Assembly: GCA_004558865.1 (NCBI GenBank) | Contig: SFCY01000013.1 | Location: 1 to 25,849, forward strand | Source of the DNA: Bacteroidales bacterium | GTDB lineage: Bacteria; Bacteroidota; Bacteroidia; Bacteroidales; Bacteroidaceae | Length of the DNA stretch: 25,849 nucleotides | Reading direction: 5' to 3' | In this document: one piece after another, positions 14,701-22,270 of the stretch | Numbering within the stretch: the first letter of the stretch is position 1 | How the letters are laid out: the number at the start of each line of letters is the position of its first letter | The notes under the pieces: model-generated | What the model saw: the letters and a program-made list of their open reading frames with translations, nothing else | The model's database searches: none | What the model was told of the DNA's origin: nothing | Made by a program: the position numbers and the translations under genes

Positions 14701-15375
14701 TCACTCAACCATTTCGATGCTCACGCCGTTGAAGTCCTTCACAAAGTCGAGGATGCGCTCACGATAGTTGTTGCGCTTGATTTTCAGCTCAAGCGTCACC
14801 TGGTATTGCTGGCCGTCGGCCTGCTGGTCGCGGTGCATCTCGTAGGAGTCGAAATCCACGCCGTTGTCCTGCAGCTGCTGGAGCATTTGCCTCACGGTGG
14901 CGTGGTCCTCGGTGGAGAAAGTCACCATGAGCCTCTTCATGCCGAAGCGGCGCGCCACGAAGTTGAGGGCCTCCATGCAGAGCAGCACCAAGATGGTGCT
15001 GGCCAAGGCCAAAGTGTAGAGTCCGGCTCCAACGGTCATCCCGATGGCGCTCGTCACCCACAGCCCGGCCGCCGTGGTCAGTCCCCTCACCACATGCTTC
15101 TGGAAGATGATGGTGCCGGCGCCGATGAAGCCGATGCCCGTCACCACCTGCGAGGCGATGCGCGAGGGGTCGAACGAGGCCGTGGAGGCATAATGGTGGA
15201 GTGCCAAGTCGAAGCCATATTGCGAAAGAATCATGAAGAGCGCGCTGCCCATCGCCACGAGGAAATGGGTGCGCATGCCGGCCTCCTTGGCGCGCAGCTC
15301 GCGCTCCAAGCCGATGGCGCCGCCAAAAAGGGCGGCCAAGGCCAGCCGAATGATGAAATCTGTGGTTGTGAACAT
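14701..15375 (-). CDS. MgtC/SapB-family inner-membrane protein
   Basis: A 224-residue protein. The N-terminal 150 residues contain about five hydrophobic helices with the family signatures GAIGLERELRAKEAGMRTH and GIGFIGAGTI-I, followed by LTTAAGLWVTSAIGM. The C-terminal part (about 155-224) is soluble and ACT-like. MgtC proteins influence membrane ATP synthase activity and survival at low Mg2+ in other bacteria; most SapB/MgtC homologues have no tested role. The gene lies 75 bp after a Fur-family gene and one base before the pseudouridine synthase gene. The pairing with Fur hints at control by metal ions, but no Fur box is visible in the spacer. Confidence 0.92.
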   Translation of the reverse strand: MFTTTDFIIRLALAALFGGAIGLERELRAKEAGMRTHFLVAMGSALFMILSQYGFDLALHHYASTASFDPSRIASQVVTGIGFIGAGTIIFQKHVVRGLTTAAGLWVTSAIGMTVGAGLYTLALASTILVLLCMEALNFVARRFGMKRLMVTFSTEDHATVRQMLQQLQDNGVDFDSYEMHRDQQADGQQYQVTLELKIKRNNYRERILDFVKDFNGVSIEMVE

Positions 15376-15450
15376 TTTCTTGGGGAGGAATGGTGGGGGA
15401 TGGGAGACAATGGGGAGGGTGGGGGAAGACGGCGACTGAGGGGACGGAAC

Positions 15451-15882
15451 CTAATGGGCGTGCCTGCGCCTGCAGTCGGGGCAGATGCCCTTGACCATGT
15501 AATTGATGGAAGTCATCCTGAATCCCTCGGGAAGGGGAACGACGGGAATGGGCGTGTCGTCGAGACAGAAAGTGCGGTGGCACTGCTCGCAGAAGAAATG
15601 GGCGTGCAGGTCGTCGTCCTCATCGTCGTCGTGCTCACGGCTGCACAGCTCGTAGCGCACGTTGCCCTCGCCGTCCTCCACGTCGTGCACCAAATGGTGG
15701 TCGCGGAAGAGCTGCAGCGTGCGGAAGATGCCCGACTTGTCGATGGTGAGGATCTTGTTCTCCAAGTCCTTCATCGACATGGGGCTCCCAGCCCCTGACA
15801 GTGTGCGGGCGATGACGATGCGGTTGGCCGTGGGCTTGATGTCGTGGCCCAACAGCAGTTTATTGATGGTTGACGTATTCAT
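15451..15882 (-). CDS. Fur-family metal-dependent transcriptional regulator
   Basis: A 143-residue protein. An N-terminal winged helix (about 5-80) contains DKSGIFRTLQLFRDHHLV, the recognition-helix region of Fur/Zur/PerR. Two zinc-site pairs are present, Cys98-x2-Cys101 and Cys134-x2-Cys137, and a His/Asp-rich stretch (HDDDEDDDLHAHFFC, 84-98) covers the regulatory metal site. The acidic run is longer than in typical Fur. Whether it senses iron, zinc or peroxide cannot be decided from this. The start overlaps the end of the helicase gene by 23 bp, so it is translated from the same transcript. Confidence 0.93.
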   Translation of the reverse strand: MNTSTINKLLLGHDIKPTANRIVIARTLSGAGSPMSMKDLENKILTIDKSGIFRTLQLFRDHHLVHDVEDGEGNVRYELCSREHDDDEDDDLHAHFFCEQCHRTFCLDDTPIPVVPLPEGFRMTSINYMVKGICPDCRRRHAH

Positions 15883-17746
15883 ACAGCTTTTTATAGAAAG
15901 GATGGCGCGTCATGGTGGTGGCGTCGCCAAGGATGATGAGCTTCATCCGGGCGCGGGTGATGGCCACGTTCATGCGGCGCAGGTCGCGAAGGAAGCCAAT
16001 CTCGCCCTCGTCGTTGGCACGTACGAGAGAGATGAGGATGATGTCGCGCTCCTGTCCCTGGAAGCCATCCACGGTGTTGACCGAGATGAGGCGGCGGAAG
16101 GGCTTGAAGAACTCGCTGCGCTTCAACAGCGAGCGCAGATACTGCACTTGGGCGCGGTAGGGCGAGATGATGCCCACGTCGATCTGCTCTTCCAAGATGC
16201 GCTGCTTGCCTATCTTCTTGAAGTATTCCTCAAGGGTCTGCAGCGTGAGCCGCGCCTCGTCTTTGTTGATGCGGCCGAAGGTCTCGCCCACGAAAGCCTC
16301 GCGGTAGTGGGGCTCTTCGTCGGCCGCCGGCAGCTCGCTCGTGTCGACCCACATCATCGGGTTGTCGTAGTCGAGTATGCCGCGGTGGCCCATGCCCTCG
16401 GCGCTGTGCACCATGCCGTGGTAGAACCACTCGTTGGGAAAGGCCATGATGGCGTCGTTCATGCGATACTGCACGCGCAGCAGCGTCACCGCCTCGGGCT
16501 TGTTCTCCACAATGCGTTCCATGAGCGTCTTGCCCAGGCCCGCCCGCATGGCGGCCATGCTCTTGATGGTGGGAGGCAACTGGCAGTGGTCGCCCGCAAG
16601 AATCACGCGCGTGGCCCTGCGGATGGGAATCCAGCAGGCAGCCTCAAGGGCCTGGGCGGCCTCGTCGATGAACAGCGTGCCTAACTTCATGCCCTCCAAC
16701 AGTCTGCCGCCCGCACCCACAAGGGTGGAGGCGATGACGCGCGCCTCGCCAAAGATCTCGCCGTTGATGCGTATGACAAGTTCCGCCTCACGGCTTTTCA
16801 GCCGCTCCAGCTTCTGGTGGCGGCTCTCGCGGCTGCCCTTGGAGGAGCGAATCTCGCGCATGGCCTTGCGTATGGCCCATAGCTGCGGATAGTCGGGATG
16901 GGCCTCGAAGCGGCGCTCGTAGGTGAAGCCCAGCATCTTGTCGTTCACGCGGGTGGGGTTGCCTATGCGCAGCACGTTGATGCCGCGGTCGACCAACTTC
17001 TCGCTTATCCAGTCCACGGCGGTGTTGCTCTGTGCGCAGACCATCACCTGGCTCTCGCGCATCAGCACCTCGTTGATGGCTTCCACGAGAGTGGTGGTCT
17101 TGCCGGTGCCGGGAGGGCCATGCACCACCTCCACGTCCTTGGCCTGCAGCACCTTGTTGACGGCTTCCTCCTGTGTGGCGTTGAGCCACGGGAAGCGCAT
17201 GGGCTCGAAGGAGAACGTCTGGGCGGGCTGGTGGCTGTAGAAGAGGTCGCGCAGATAGGCCAGTCGGTTGTTCTTGGCGCGAACCACACGGTCGAGGGCG
17301 TCGAACATCATGCGGTAGGTGGTCTCGTCGAAGAACAATTGCACGCCCACGGGATCGGAGCAGCTCTGGATGTCGAGCTGGTGTCCCTCTGGCACGGCCA
17401 CGACCATGCGGTCGCCGTCGACATAGCTCACCTGGGCGGAGAACGGGAAGTAGCGCAGGGTTCCGTCCTTGTTCATGGCGAAGAACACCACGGGCTTGCC
17501 AAACTCGAAGTTGTGCTCGATGTCGGTGTCGGCGGTGCGCGCCACCTCCAAGGTCATCTGGTTGAGCGCATTGTAGGAGCTGCGGCCCACGGCGAGGGGA
17601 AACCACGCGTCGCCACGCTTCACCTTGCGCCCCATTCCCATCGTCTGCGTCTGCTTGCGATAGGCTTCCTTCTCCGCTGCGTATTCCATCTGGAGCAGCG
17701 TGCGCTGTTGTTGCAATGCCTGTATTGGCGAGACCATCTTGTCCAT
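15860..17746 (-). CDS. UPF1/IGHMBP2-like superfamily 1 DNA/RNA helicase
   Basis: A 628-residue helicase. Walker A is GPPGTGKTT at 210-218 after a Q-motif-like NATQEEAV (189-196). Motif II is DEAAQ at 361-365, motif III GDHCQLPP at 385-392, motif IV/V VNTVDGFQGQE at about 558-568, and motif VI RRMNVAITRAR at about 588-598. The order and spelling match the UPF1/IGHMBP2/SMUBP-2 branch (SF1B). The N-terminal 180 residues form an OB-like region. The start at 17746 is chosen because the family sequence begins there and a -7 promoter box is only 8 bp upstream. It leads the helicase - Fur - MgtC - pseudouridine synthase set. The physiological substrate is not known. Confidence 0.93.
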   Translation of the reverse strand: MDKMVSPIQALQQQRTLLQMEYAAEKEAYRKQTQTMGMGRKVKRGDAWFPLAVGRSSYNALNQMTLEVARTADTDIEHNFEFGKPVVFFAMNKDGTLRYFPFSAQVSYVDGDRMVVAVPEGHQLDIQSCSDPVGVQLFFDETTYRMMFDALDRVVRAKNNRLAYLRDLFYSHQPAQTFSFEPMRFPWLNATQEEAVNKVLQAKDVEVVHGPPGTGKTTTLVEAINEVLMRESQVMVCAQSNTAVDWISEKLVDRGINVLRIGNPTRVNDKMLGFTYERRFEAHPDYPQLWAIRKAMREIRSSKGSRESRHQKLERLKSREAELVIRINGEIFGEARVIASTLVGAGGRLLEGMKLGTLFIDEAAQALEAACWIPIRRATRVILAGDHCQLPPTIKSMAAMRAGLGKTLMERIVENKPEAVTLLRVQYRMNDAIMAFPNEWFYHGMVHSAEGMGHRGILDYDNPMMWVDTSELPAADEEPHYREAFVGETFGRINKDEARLTLQTLEEYFKKIGKQRILEEQIDVGIISPYRAQVQYLRSLLKRSEFFKPFRRLISVNTVDGFQGQERDIILISLVRANDEGEIGFLRDLRRMNVAITRARMKLIILGDATTMTRHPFYKKLYEYVNHQ

Positions 17747-17753
17747 ATCAGTG

Positions 17754-17761
17754 CAAAGATA
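17754..17761 (-). promoter_or_regulatory. Predicted -7 box of the helicase operon
   Basis: The minus-strand sequence TATCTTTG matches TAnnTTTG. No TTTG lies 19-21 bases upstream, so the -33 part is weak. The box ends only 7 bases before the ATG at 17746, so the transcript would have almost no leader. Confidence 0.55.
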
Positions 17762-17980
17762 GAAAAAATCTTCCGCTTCGCTGCATGTTTGGCGGCAATT
17801 AGTTGGTGGGGAGCATGTTTTTTCCCAAGGGAGGCTGCCCCCATGCGTTCTCGGAAAAGCCTCTGGCAAGGTGTTTGCGATGGAGACGCCGCGCTGGTGC
17901 GTATGCTTGCAGGGAGTCCTTCCCTCCGCCCGCTAATATCTTATAAGATCTTAACGCAATAATGCCTTGTGGACTGAAAT

Positions 17981-18012
17981 AAAAAAGCACCGCCCAGTAA
18001 TCTGAACGGTGC
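17981..18012 (-). terminator. Intrinsic terminator of the ribosomal operon (after tsf)
   Basis: In the transcript a 6-bp stem, GCACCG with CGGTGC (plus 18007-18012 and 17987-17992), with a 14-base loop is followed by six U (plus 17981-17986). It begins about 30 bp after the tsf stop. Confidence 0.85.
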
Positions 18013-18041
18013 CTGTGTCTTGGGAATGTTTTGCTTGCGCA

Positions 18042-19040
18042 TTATTCTGCAACCAACGTGTAGCGGCGGTAGTCGACGACCTTGAGATCCTTGCTTTGCT
18101 GCTTGAGCCAGTCCTGTACGGACACCTTGCCTTCGTCGGCGAACTGGAACTCCTGGTCCACGAGGCAGTTCTCCTTGAAGAACTTGCCCATGCGGCCACG
18201 GGCGATGCCCTGCACCATCTGCTCCTTGATGTGGGCGGCCTCCTCGTTGCTGTTCTCAGCGATGATCTTCTTGGCCTTCTCTGCGTCCTCGGCAGAGAGC
18301 CAGCCCTTGGCCTGGTTGCTCTCGATGTGGTCGGCGGAGTCTACGAGGTTGGGGTTGATGCCAGCTTTCTTGAGCAGGTTGTTGAGGTTCTTCTCGATGA
18401 GTTCCTCCTTGGTCTTCTGGATGGCCACCTTGAGTTCCTCGTCCTTCACGCTCTGCGGCACGGAAGCCTCGTCGAGTGCGATGGGCTTCATGGCAGCCAC
18501 CTGCATGGCCACCTTGTGGCCGGCGTCCTCGTTGGCCTCGTTGAGGGCCACGATGGTGGCCAGTGTGTGGCGGCTCATGTGGTCGTAGACGTAGAGGTTG
18601 TCGCCCTCGAGGTAGTTGTATCCGTCGAGCTCCATCTTCTCGCCCGTGATGCCCGAGCGGTGCTGCACAGCCGTGGCGGCGTCGTCGCCGTTGGCCAGCT
18701 TGAGGCTCTTCACCTCGTCGAGGCTCTTGCAGCGTGCGGCCACAGCGGCGTCGAGGATTTCCTCTACCATAGCGATGAAATCCTTGCCGGCGGCCACGAA
18801 GTCGGTCTCGCACTTCACAGCCACCATAGCGGCGAAGTTGCCCTCCTTCTTCACGAGCACGCAGCCATTGGAGGTCTCACGGTCGGAGCGCTTGGCGGCG
18901 ATAGCCAGTCCGCGCTCGCGGAGCAATTCCTTAGCCTTATCGAAGTCGCCCTCAGCCTCGGTGAGCGCCTTCTTAACGTCAGCCAAACCAGCGCCTGTCA
19001 TGGCGCGGAGCTTCTTGATGTCTTCAATCGAAACAGCCAT
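18042..19040 (-). CDS. tsf: Translation elongation factor Ts
   Basis: EF-Ts is the guanine-nucleotide exchange factor of EF-Tu. The protein has 332 residues. The N-terminal UBA-like domain reads IKKLRAMTGAGLADVKKAL, and the conserved CETDFVA segment follows at about 77-83. It is longer than the E. coli protein (283), with extra sequence in the dimerisation region, as is usual in Bacteroidetes. The start at 19040 (MAVSIEDIK) fits the family; a longer frame upstream is not conserved-looking. The leader just before the ATG is A-rich (AACAAACAAG) without a Shine-Dalgarno, typical for this phylum. It is the last gene of the rplM operon. Confidence 0.98.
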   Translation of the reverse strand: MAVSIEDIKKLRAMTGAGLADVKKALTEAEGDFDKAKELLRERGLAIAAKRSDRETSNGCVLVKKEGNFAAMVAVKCETDFVAAGKDFIAMVEEILDAAVAARCKSLDEVKSLKLANGDDAATAVQHRSGITGEKMELDGYNYLEGDNLYVYDHMSRHTLATIVALNEANEDAGHKVAMQVAAMKPIALDEASVPQSVKDEELKVAIQKTKEELIEKNLNNLLKKAGINPNLVDSADHIESNQAKGWLSAEDAEKAKKIIAENSNEEAAHIKEQMVQGIARGRMGKFFKENCLVDQEFQFADEGKVSVQDWLKQQSKDLKVVDYRRYTLVAE

Positions 19041-19094
19041 AATACTTGTTTGTTTGTTAATTGGGTTCTTGTGTATGAATGGTATGAAACCGAA

Positions 19095-19159
19095 AAAGGT
19101 CTTATGGGACAGCACGCCAGAGGCCAGTGTGGCTTCCGCGGCAATCCTATAAGACCTTT
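19095..19159 (-). terminator. Long hairpin between rpsB and tsf, likely attenuator or processing site
   Basis: Plus 19095-19109 (AAAGGTCTTATGGGA) and 19145-19159 are reverse complements except for one position, giving a stem of about 15 bp. In the transcript the stem ends in CCTTTTTC, so a short U-run follows. A nested 5-bp stem (AGGCC with GGCTT, one G-U) lies in the loop. It could be a partial terminator that lowers tsf expression relative to rpsB, or an RNase site. Confidence 0.65.
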
Positions 19160-19169
19160 CCAGTGGTTA

Positions 19170-20015
19170 TTACTCAGCCTTGGGAGCCTCCTCCTCGGCC
19201 TGCGCGGCCTTGGGAGCCTCTTCCTCTGCCTTGGGAGCGTCGTTCTCGCGGGCGCGGCGTGTGCCACGGCGACCCTCTGCGGCCTCTTCCTTCTGCTCTG
19301 CGGCAGCCTTCTCGTCGGCCTTCTCAGCCTTGCGCTCCTCCAGTCCTTCGGCGATGGCGCCGCAAATGGAGTCGAGGATGACCTCGATGCTGTCCTTGGC
19401 GTCGTCGTTGGCGGGAATCACGTAGTCGATGTTGCGGGGGTCGCTGTTGGTGTCAACGATGGCAAACACGGGGATGCCCAGACGCTTGGCCTCCTTCACG
19501 GCGATGTGCTCCTTCATCACGTCCACCACGAAGAGGGCGGAGGGCAGGCGGGTCAGGTCGGCGATGGAACCGAGGTTCTTCTCCAACTTGGCGCGCTGAC
19601 GGGTTATCTGCAGCAGCTCGCGCTTGGAAAGGTTGCTGAATGTGCCATCGTTCATCAGACGGTCGATGTTCGTCATTTTCTTCACTGCCTTGCGGATGGT
19701 GGTGAAGTTGGTGAGCATACCGCCCGGCCAACGCTCAATCACATAAGGCATACTCACTGAAGTGGCCTTTTCGGCTACGATATCCTTAGCCTGTTTTTTA
19801 GTAGCGACGAACAGAATCTTCTTGCCCGACTTGGCGATGTTCTTGATGGCCTCAGCAGCCTCGTCAATCTTGGCGACGGTCTTGTTCAGATCGATGATAT
19901 GGATGCCATTGCGCTCCATGAAGATGTAGGGAGCCATGGCGGGATTCCACTTGCGGCGGAGGTGGCCAAAGTGGCAGCCCGCCTGCAGTAACTGGTCAAA
20001 GTTTGTTCTTGACAT
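19170..20015 (-). CDS. rpsB: 30S ribosomal protein S2
   Basis: 281 residues. The N-terminus has the S2 signature LLQAGCHFGHLRRKWNP, and the family segments RWPGGMLTNF and VFAIVDTNSDPRNIDYVIPAND follow. S2 binds the 30S subunit next to S1. After about residue 228 the protein carries a lineage-specific tail rich in Ala, Glu, Lys and Pro, with a repeated EEEAPKA motif, probably disordered. The start at 20015 is preceded by an A/C-rich leader (repeated ACAAA) with no Shine-Dalgarno. Spacing to rpsI is 139 bp and holds strong hairpins. Confidence 0.98.
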   Translation of the reverse strand: MSRTNFDQLLQAGCHFGHLRRKWNPAMAPYIFMERNGIHIIDLNKTVAKIDEAAEAIKNIAKSGKKILFVATKKQAKDIVAEKATSVSMPYVIERWPGGMLTNFTTIRKAVKKMTNIDRLMNDGTFSNLSKRELLQITRQRAKLEKNLGSIADLTRLPSALFVVDVMKEHIAVKEAKRLGIPVFAIVDTNSDPRNIDYVIPANDDAKDSIEVILDSICGAIAEGLEERKAEKADEKAAAEQKEEAAEGRRGTRRARENDAPKAEEEAPKAAQAEEEAPKAE

Positions 20016-20059
20016 TGTTTTGTTTGTTTTGTTTGTTTACTTTCTTTTTCAATTCTATG

Positions 20060-20139
20060 CCGCCCACTGGCGGTAGGGCTTAGAACCAACCCTGCGGTAG
20101 TCCGCCACGATGTGGAGTCTGCAGGGTTTAGATGCTAAA
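20060..20139 (-). promoter_or_regulatory. Three hairpins in the rpsI-rpsB spacer, candidate S2 autoregulatory element
   Basis: Plus-strand positions: TTTAG/CTAAA at 20127-20139 with a 3-base loop; AACCCTGC (20088-20095) with GCAGGGTT (20121-20128), enclosing an inner CCAC/GTGG stem; and CCGCC/GGCGG at 20060-20073 with a 4-base loop. No U-run follows, so it is not a standard terminator. rpsB is often feedback-controlled through its leader in bacteria; that this element does so here is inference. Confidence 0.5.
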
Positions 20140-20154
20140 CACGCAGTCCAGTTG

Positions 20155-20541
20155 TTAACGCTTACTGAACTGGAAGCGGCGGCGAGCCTTGGGACGACCC
20201 GGCTTCTTGCGCTCCACGGCACGGCTGTCGCGGGTGAGGAATCCAGCGTCCTTGAGCTGTTTCTTGTCCTCTGCGTTGACTTTCACCAAGGCGCGGGCGA
20301 TGGCCAGGCGCAAGGCTTGGCTCTGGCCGGTGAAGCCGCCACCGTCGAGGTTGGCCTTGATGTCGTACTTCTCGGCGACGTCGAGGAGCTGCAGCGGCTG
20401 CTTGACGACATACTGCAGGATGGCGGAGGGGAAGAAATCCTTGATGTCTTTCTTGTTGATTGTTATCTTGCCGGTTCCCTCGCTGAGGTAAACGCGCGCA
20501 ACGGCGCTCTTGCGACGGCCAAGTGCATTAATTACTTCCAT
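20155..20541 (-). CDS. rpsI: 30S ribosomal protein S9
   Basis: 128 residues, the usual length. It starts with MEVINALGRRKSAVARVYL, contains GGGFTGQSQALRLAIARAL, and ends in the basic tail KKPGRPKARRRFQFSKR, whose terminal Ser-Lys-Arg reaches the P-site tRNA in known ribosomes. It lies 9 bp after rplM, the conserved L13-S9 pair. Confidence 0.98.
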   Translation of the reverse strand: MEVINALGRRKSAVARVYLSEGTGKITINKKDIKDFFPSAILQYVVKQPLQLLDVAEKYDIKANLDGGGFTGQSQALRLAIARALVKVNAEDKKQLKDAGFLTRDSRAVERKKPGRPKARRRFQFSKR

Positions 20542-20550
20542 CTTTCCTTA

Positions 20551-21012
20551 TTATTTATACTGGTTAATGTCGATTGACTTGGGCTGCTGAGCCTCCTTGT
20601 TGTGCTCGGGGCCTTCAAAAACGTAGAGATTGTCCATCAAGGAACGTCCCAGCGGACCCTTGGGGAGCATACCCTTCACAGCGTGACGGATAATCTTGTC
20701 GATTCCGTTGGGGCGCTTGCGCAGCTCGGCGGGAGTGTTGAAGCGCTGGCCACCGGGATAACCAGTATAACGGGTGTAGACTTTGTCGGTCTCCTTCTTG
20801 CCGGTGAAGCGAACCTTGGCGGCGTTGATGAGGATGACGTTGTCGCCACAGTCTACGTGCGGCGTAAAGGATGGCTTGTACTTGCCACGGAGCAGTTTGG
20901 CTACCTTAGAGCAGAGGCGACCCACCACCTGGTCGGTTGCGTCCACTACGACCCACTCCTTCTTTGCTGTCTCCTTGTTCACAGAGACAGTCTTGAAACT
21001 TAATGTGTCCAT
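20551..21012 (-). CDS. rplM: 50S ribosomal protein L13
   Basis: 153 residues. The family segments W-x-VDATDQVVGRL, LRGKYKPSFTPHVDCGDNVILINA and KRPNGIDKIIRHAVKGMLPKGPLG (here split for length as residues about 20-120) are all present. L13 is a primary 23S rRNA-binding protein. It is the first gene of the operon, after a structured leader of about 170 nt. Confidence 0.98.
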   Translation of the reverse strand: MDTLSFKTVSVNKETAKKEWVVVDATDQVVGRLCSKVAKLLRGKYKPSFTPHVDCGDNVILINAAKVRFTGKKETDKVYTRYTGYPGGQRFNTPAELRKRPNGIDKIIRHAVKGMLPKGPLGRSLMDNLYVFEGPEHNKEAQQPKSIDINQYK

Positions 21013-21182
21013 TTGAATTTTAAATTACTACTAAAAAACTTTGAATCTACATGCTTGGAACATCTTCCTTGCAGAAGGTGTCCTCACAAGGTGCGCGGGC
21101 GATTCTCTAACCGCCATGCTCGGCCAAAAGCATGACTATTAACACTCCCGGCAGAGGGTTCTAAGTGTACCCTCATAATAAT
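21013..21182 (-). ncRNA. Structured 5' leader of rplM, candidate ribosomal-protein leader RNA
   Basis: Hairpins in transcript order (plus coordinates): 21174-21169/21159-21154 (ACCCTC with GAGGGT, 9-base loop); 21134-21129/21120-21115 (AGCATG with CATGCT, 8-base loop); and 21115-21098 (seven pairs with one mismatch around CTCT). A less regular stem lies at about 21055-21083. The element ends about 40 bp before the ATG in A/T-rich, unpaired sequence. Feedback by L13 or S9 is inferred from its position. Confidence 0.5.
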
Positions 21183-21189
21183 CGGTGCG

Positions 21190-21197
21190 CAAAATTA
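21190..21197 (-). promoter_or_regulatory. Predicted -7 box of the rplM-rpsI-rpsB-tsf operon
   Basis: The minus-strand sequence TAATTTTG fits TAnnTTTG. The -33 region is A/T-rich but has no exact TTTG at 19-21 bases. The start site would be near 21182. Confidence 0.6.
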
Positions 21198-21274
21198 CAC
21201 ATTATTTTTCACATACGCCCGACCGCCCGCGGATGACCGCAAAACATTTATGGATATTTAACAGAGAAAGCCCC

Positions 21275-21338
21275 CGCTGGCAACTCTCCAGCGAACTGTA
21301 CTCCTAAACAGAATCTGTTTCCCCAAAGGGTTGCCCTT
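21275..21338 (-). other. Cluster of three short perfect hairpins
   Basis: CGCTGG/CCAGCG at 21275-21293, AAACAG/CTGTTT at 21306-21320 and AAGGG/CCCTT at 21326-21338 follow one another after the end of the exported-protein gene. None is followed by a clean U-run in the transcript. They may act as a 3'-end or a weak terminator for that gene, ahead of the rplM promoter. Confidence 0.4.
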
Positions 21339-21371
21339 AGGCCAATCGATTCGCAGAACGGTTGCGCGCAC

Positions 21372-22130
21372 TTACTTGCCGATGTATTTCTTTCCTCCGC
21401 GTATGTAGGGCTGGTGGGGCTGGGGGTGCTGAATCCTGCGCCCTGAGAGGTCAAAGGCCGCGTCGTTGGCGCGGCGGCAAGGAAGTGTCGTCGGGCTGAT
21501 GCCCGTCAACACAGGCGGGAAGAGCTTCTGGCGGCCGTCAGCATCCATCAGAGTCTCCCCGTTGTCGTCCACTGCCAGCAAGCGGTAGCGGTTGCCGGGC
21601 GTGCCGAAACTATACGACTGGTTGGGGGCATACTCGCTTCCGATGCCCTCAACCCAGTATTCGTAAAACTCATTGGCTGAACTTTCTGGGGTGTAGCCGT
21701 TGGTCTTGTGCAGGAGCAGTCGTCTGAAGCTTTTGCCGTTGTAGTCCACCGTGTCGGTGGCAGCCACCACGATGGCGGCGTTGCCGTCTCGAATTGTGTC
21801 GCCCTCCCGTATCCCGAAGTCGTACACGGGGACAAACCTCTCGCCGTTATACTCATACACTTTCTCGCCCTCCTCTACCATCACGGAGAAGAGCGACTTC
21901 TCCCCTCCGTCGTTGAGGATGAGTTTCTTGCAGCTCTTCCCGCCTGCGATGGTGTCGCCCGCCACCGTTACAGTCACCTCAGAAGTGGTGTAGGCGACCA
22001 CTTGCTGCAGCCTCCAGGTCTTCCCCTCATGCAGGAAACTGGAATAGACTTGTTGTTGGGCGGCCGTCGGCATGCTTGCCATGGCCAATAAAGCCAGTTG
22101 AAATAATCTGTTCTTTTTCATATTTTCCAT
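21372..22130 (-). CDS. Secreted protein of unknown function with Bacteroidales C-terminal tail motif
   Basis: A 252-residue protein (249 if translation starts at the Met at 22121, which gives MKKNR). A signal peptide ends near MPTAAQ at about residue 24. The mature part is beta-rich. The C-terminus reads AFDLSGRRIQHP-x-QPYIRGGKKYIGK, the 'DLxGRR...GxYIxxGKKxxxK' tail seen on many surface or secreted proteins of Prevotella and Bacteroides. Gln-rich and Pro-rich stretches flank it. No catalytic motif is recognised. It has no close co-transcribed neighbour: a 140-bp spacer separates it from the Rpn-family gene. Confidence 0.75.
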   Translation of the reverse strand: MENMKKNRLFQLALLAMASMPTAAQQQVYSSFLHEGKTWRLQQVVAYTTSEVTVTVAGDTIAGGKSCKKLILNDGGEKSLFSVMVEEGEKVYEYNGERFVPVYDFGIREGDTIRDGNAAIVVAATDTVDYNGKSFRRLLLHKTNGYTPESSANEFYEYWVEGIGSEYAPNQSYSFGTPGNRYRLLAVDDNGETLMDADGRQKLFPPVLTGISPTTLPCRRANDAAFDLSGRRIQHPQPHQPYIRGGKKYIGK

Positions 22131-22150
22131 TTTCTGGTTTTTGCAGATTA

Positions 22151-22177
22151 TTCGATTTTATCGTGATTTAAATCGAA
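22151..22177. promoter_or_regulatory. 8-bp inverted repeat upstream of the exported-protein gene
   Basis: TTCGATTT (22151-22158) and AAATCGAA (22170-22177) are exact reverse complements with an 11-base spacer. The repeat lies 21 bp before the start of the 22130 gene and may overlap its promoter; no clear TAnnTTTG box is present there. It could be an operator or a weak terminator of the Rpn-family gene. The rest of 22178-22270 is AT-rich without features. Confidence 0.35.
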
Positions 22178-22270
22178 AAAAACACCCAGAGAGTAATTCG
22201 TTGAAGAACTTTATTTTTTTGCAAGCCGACATTCGCTGAATGGTTGCCAGTTGGTCTCCATTGGGACTTA

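Noticed and set aside
17938..17953. Overlapping palindromes ATCTTATAAGAT and TAAGATCTTA as an operator
   Set aside because: They lie about 190 bp upstream of the helicase start, away from its -7 box, and AT-rich palindromes of this length arise easily; no second copy is seen in the window.
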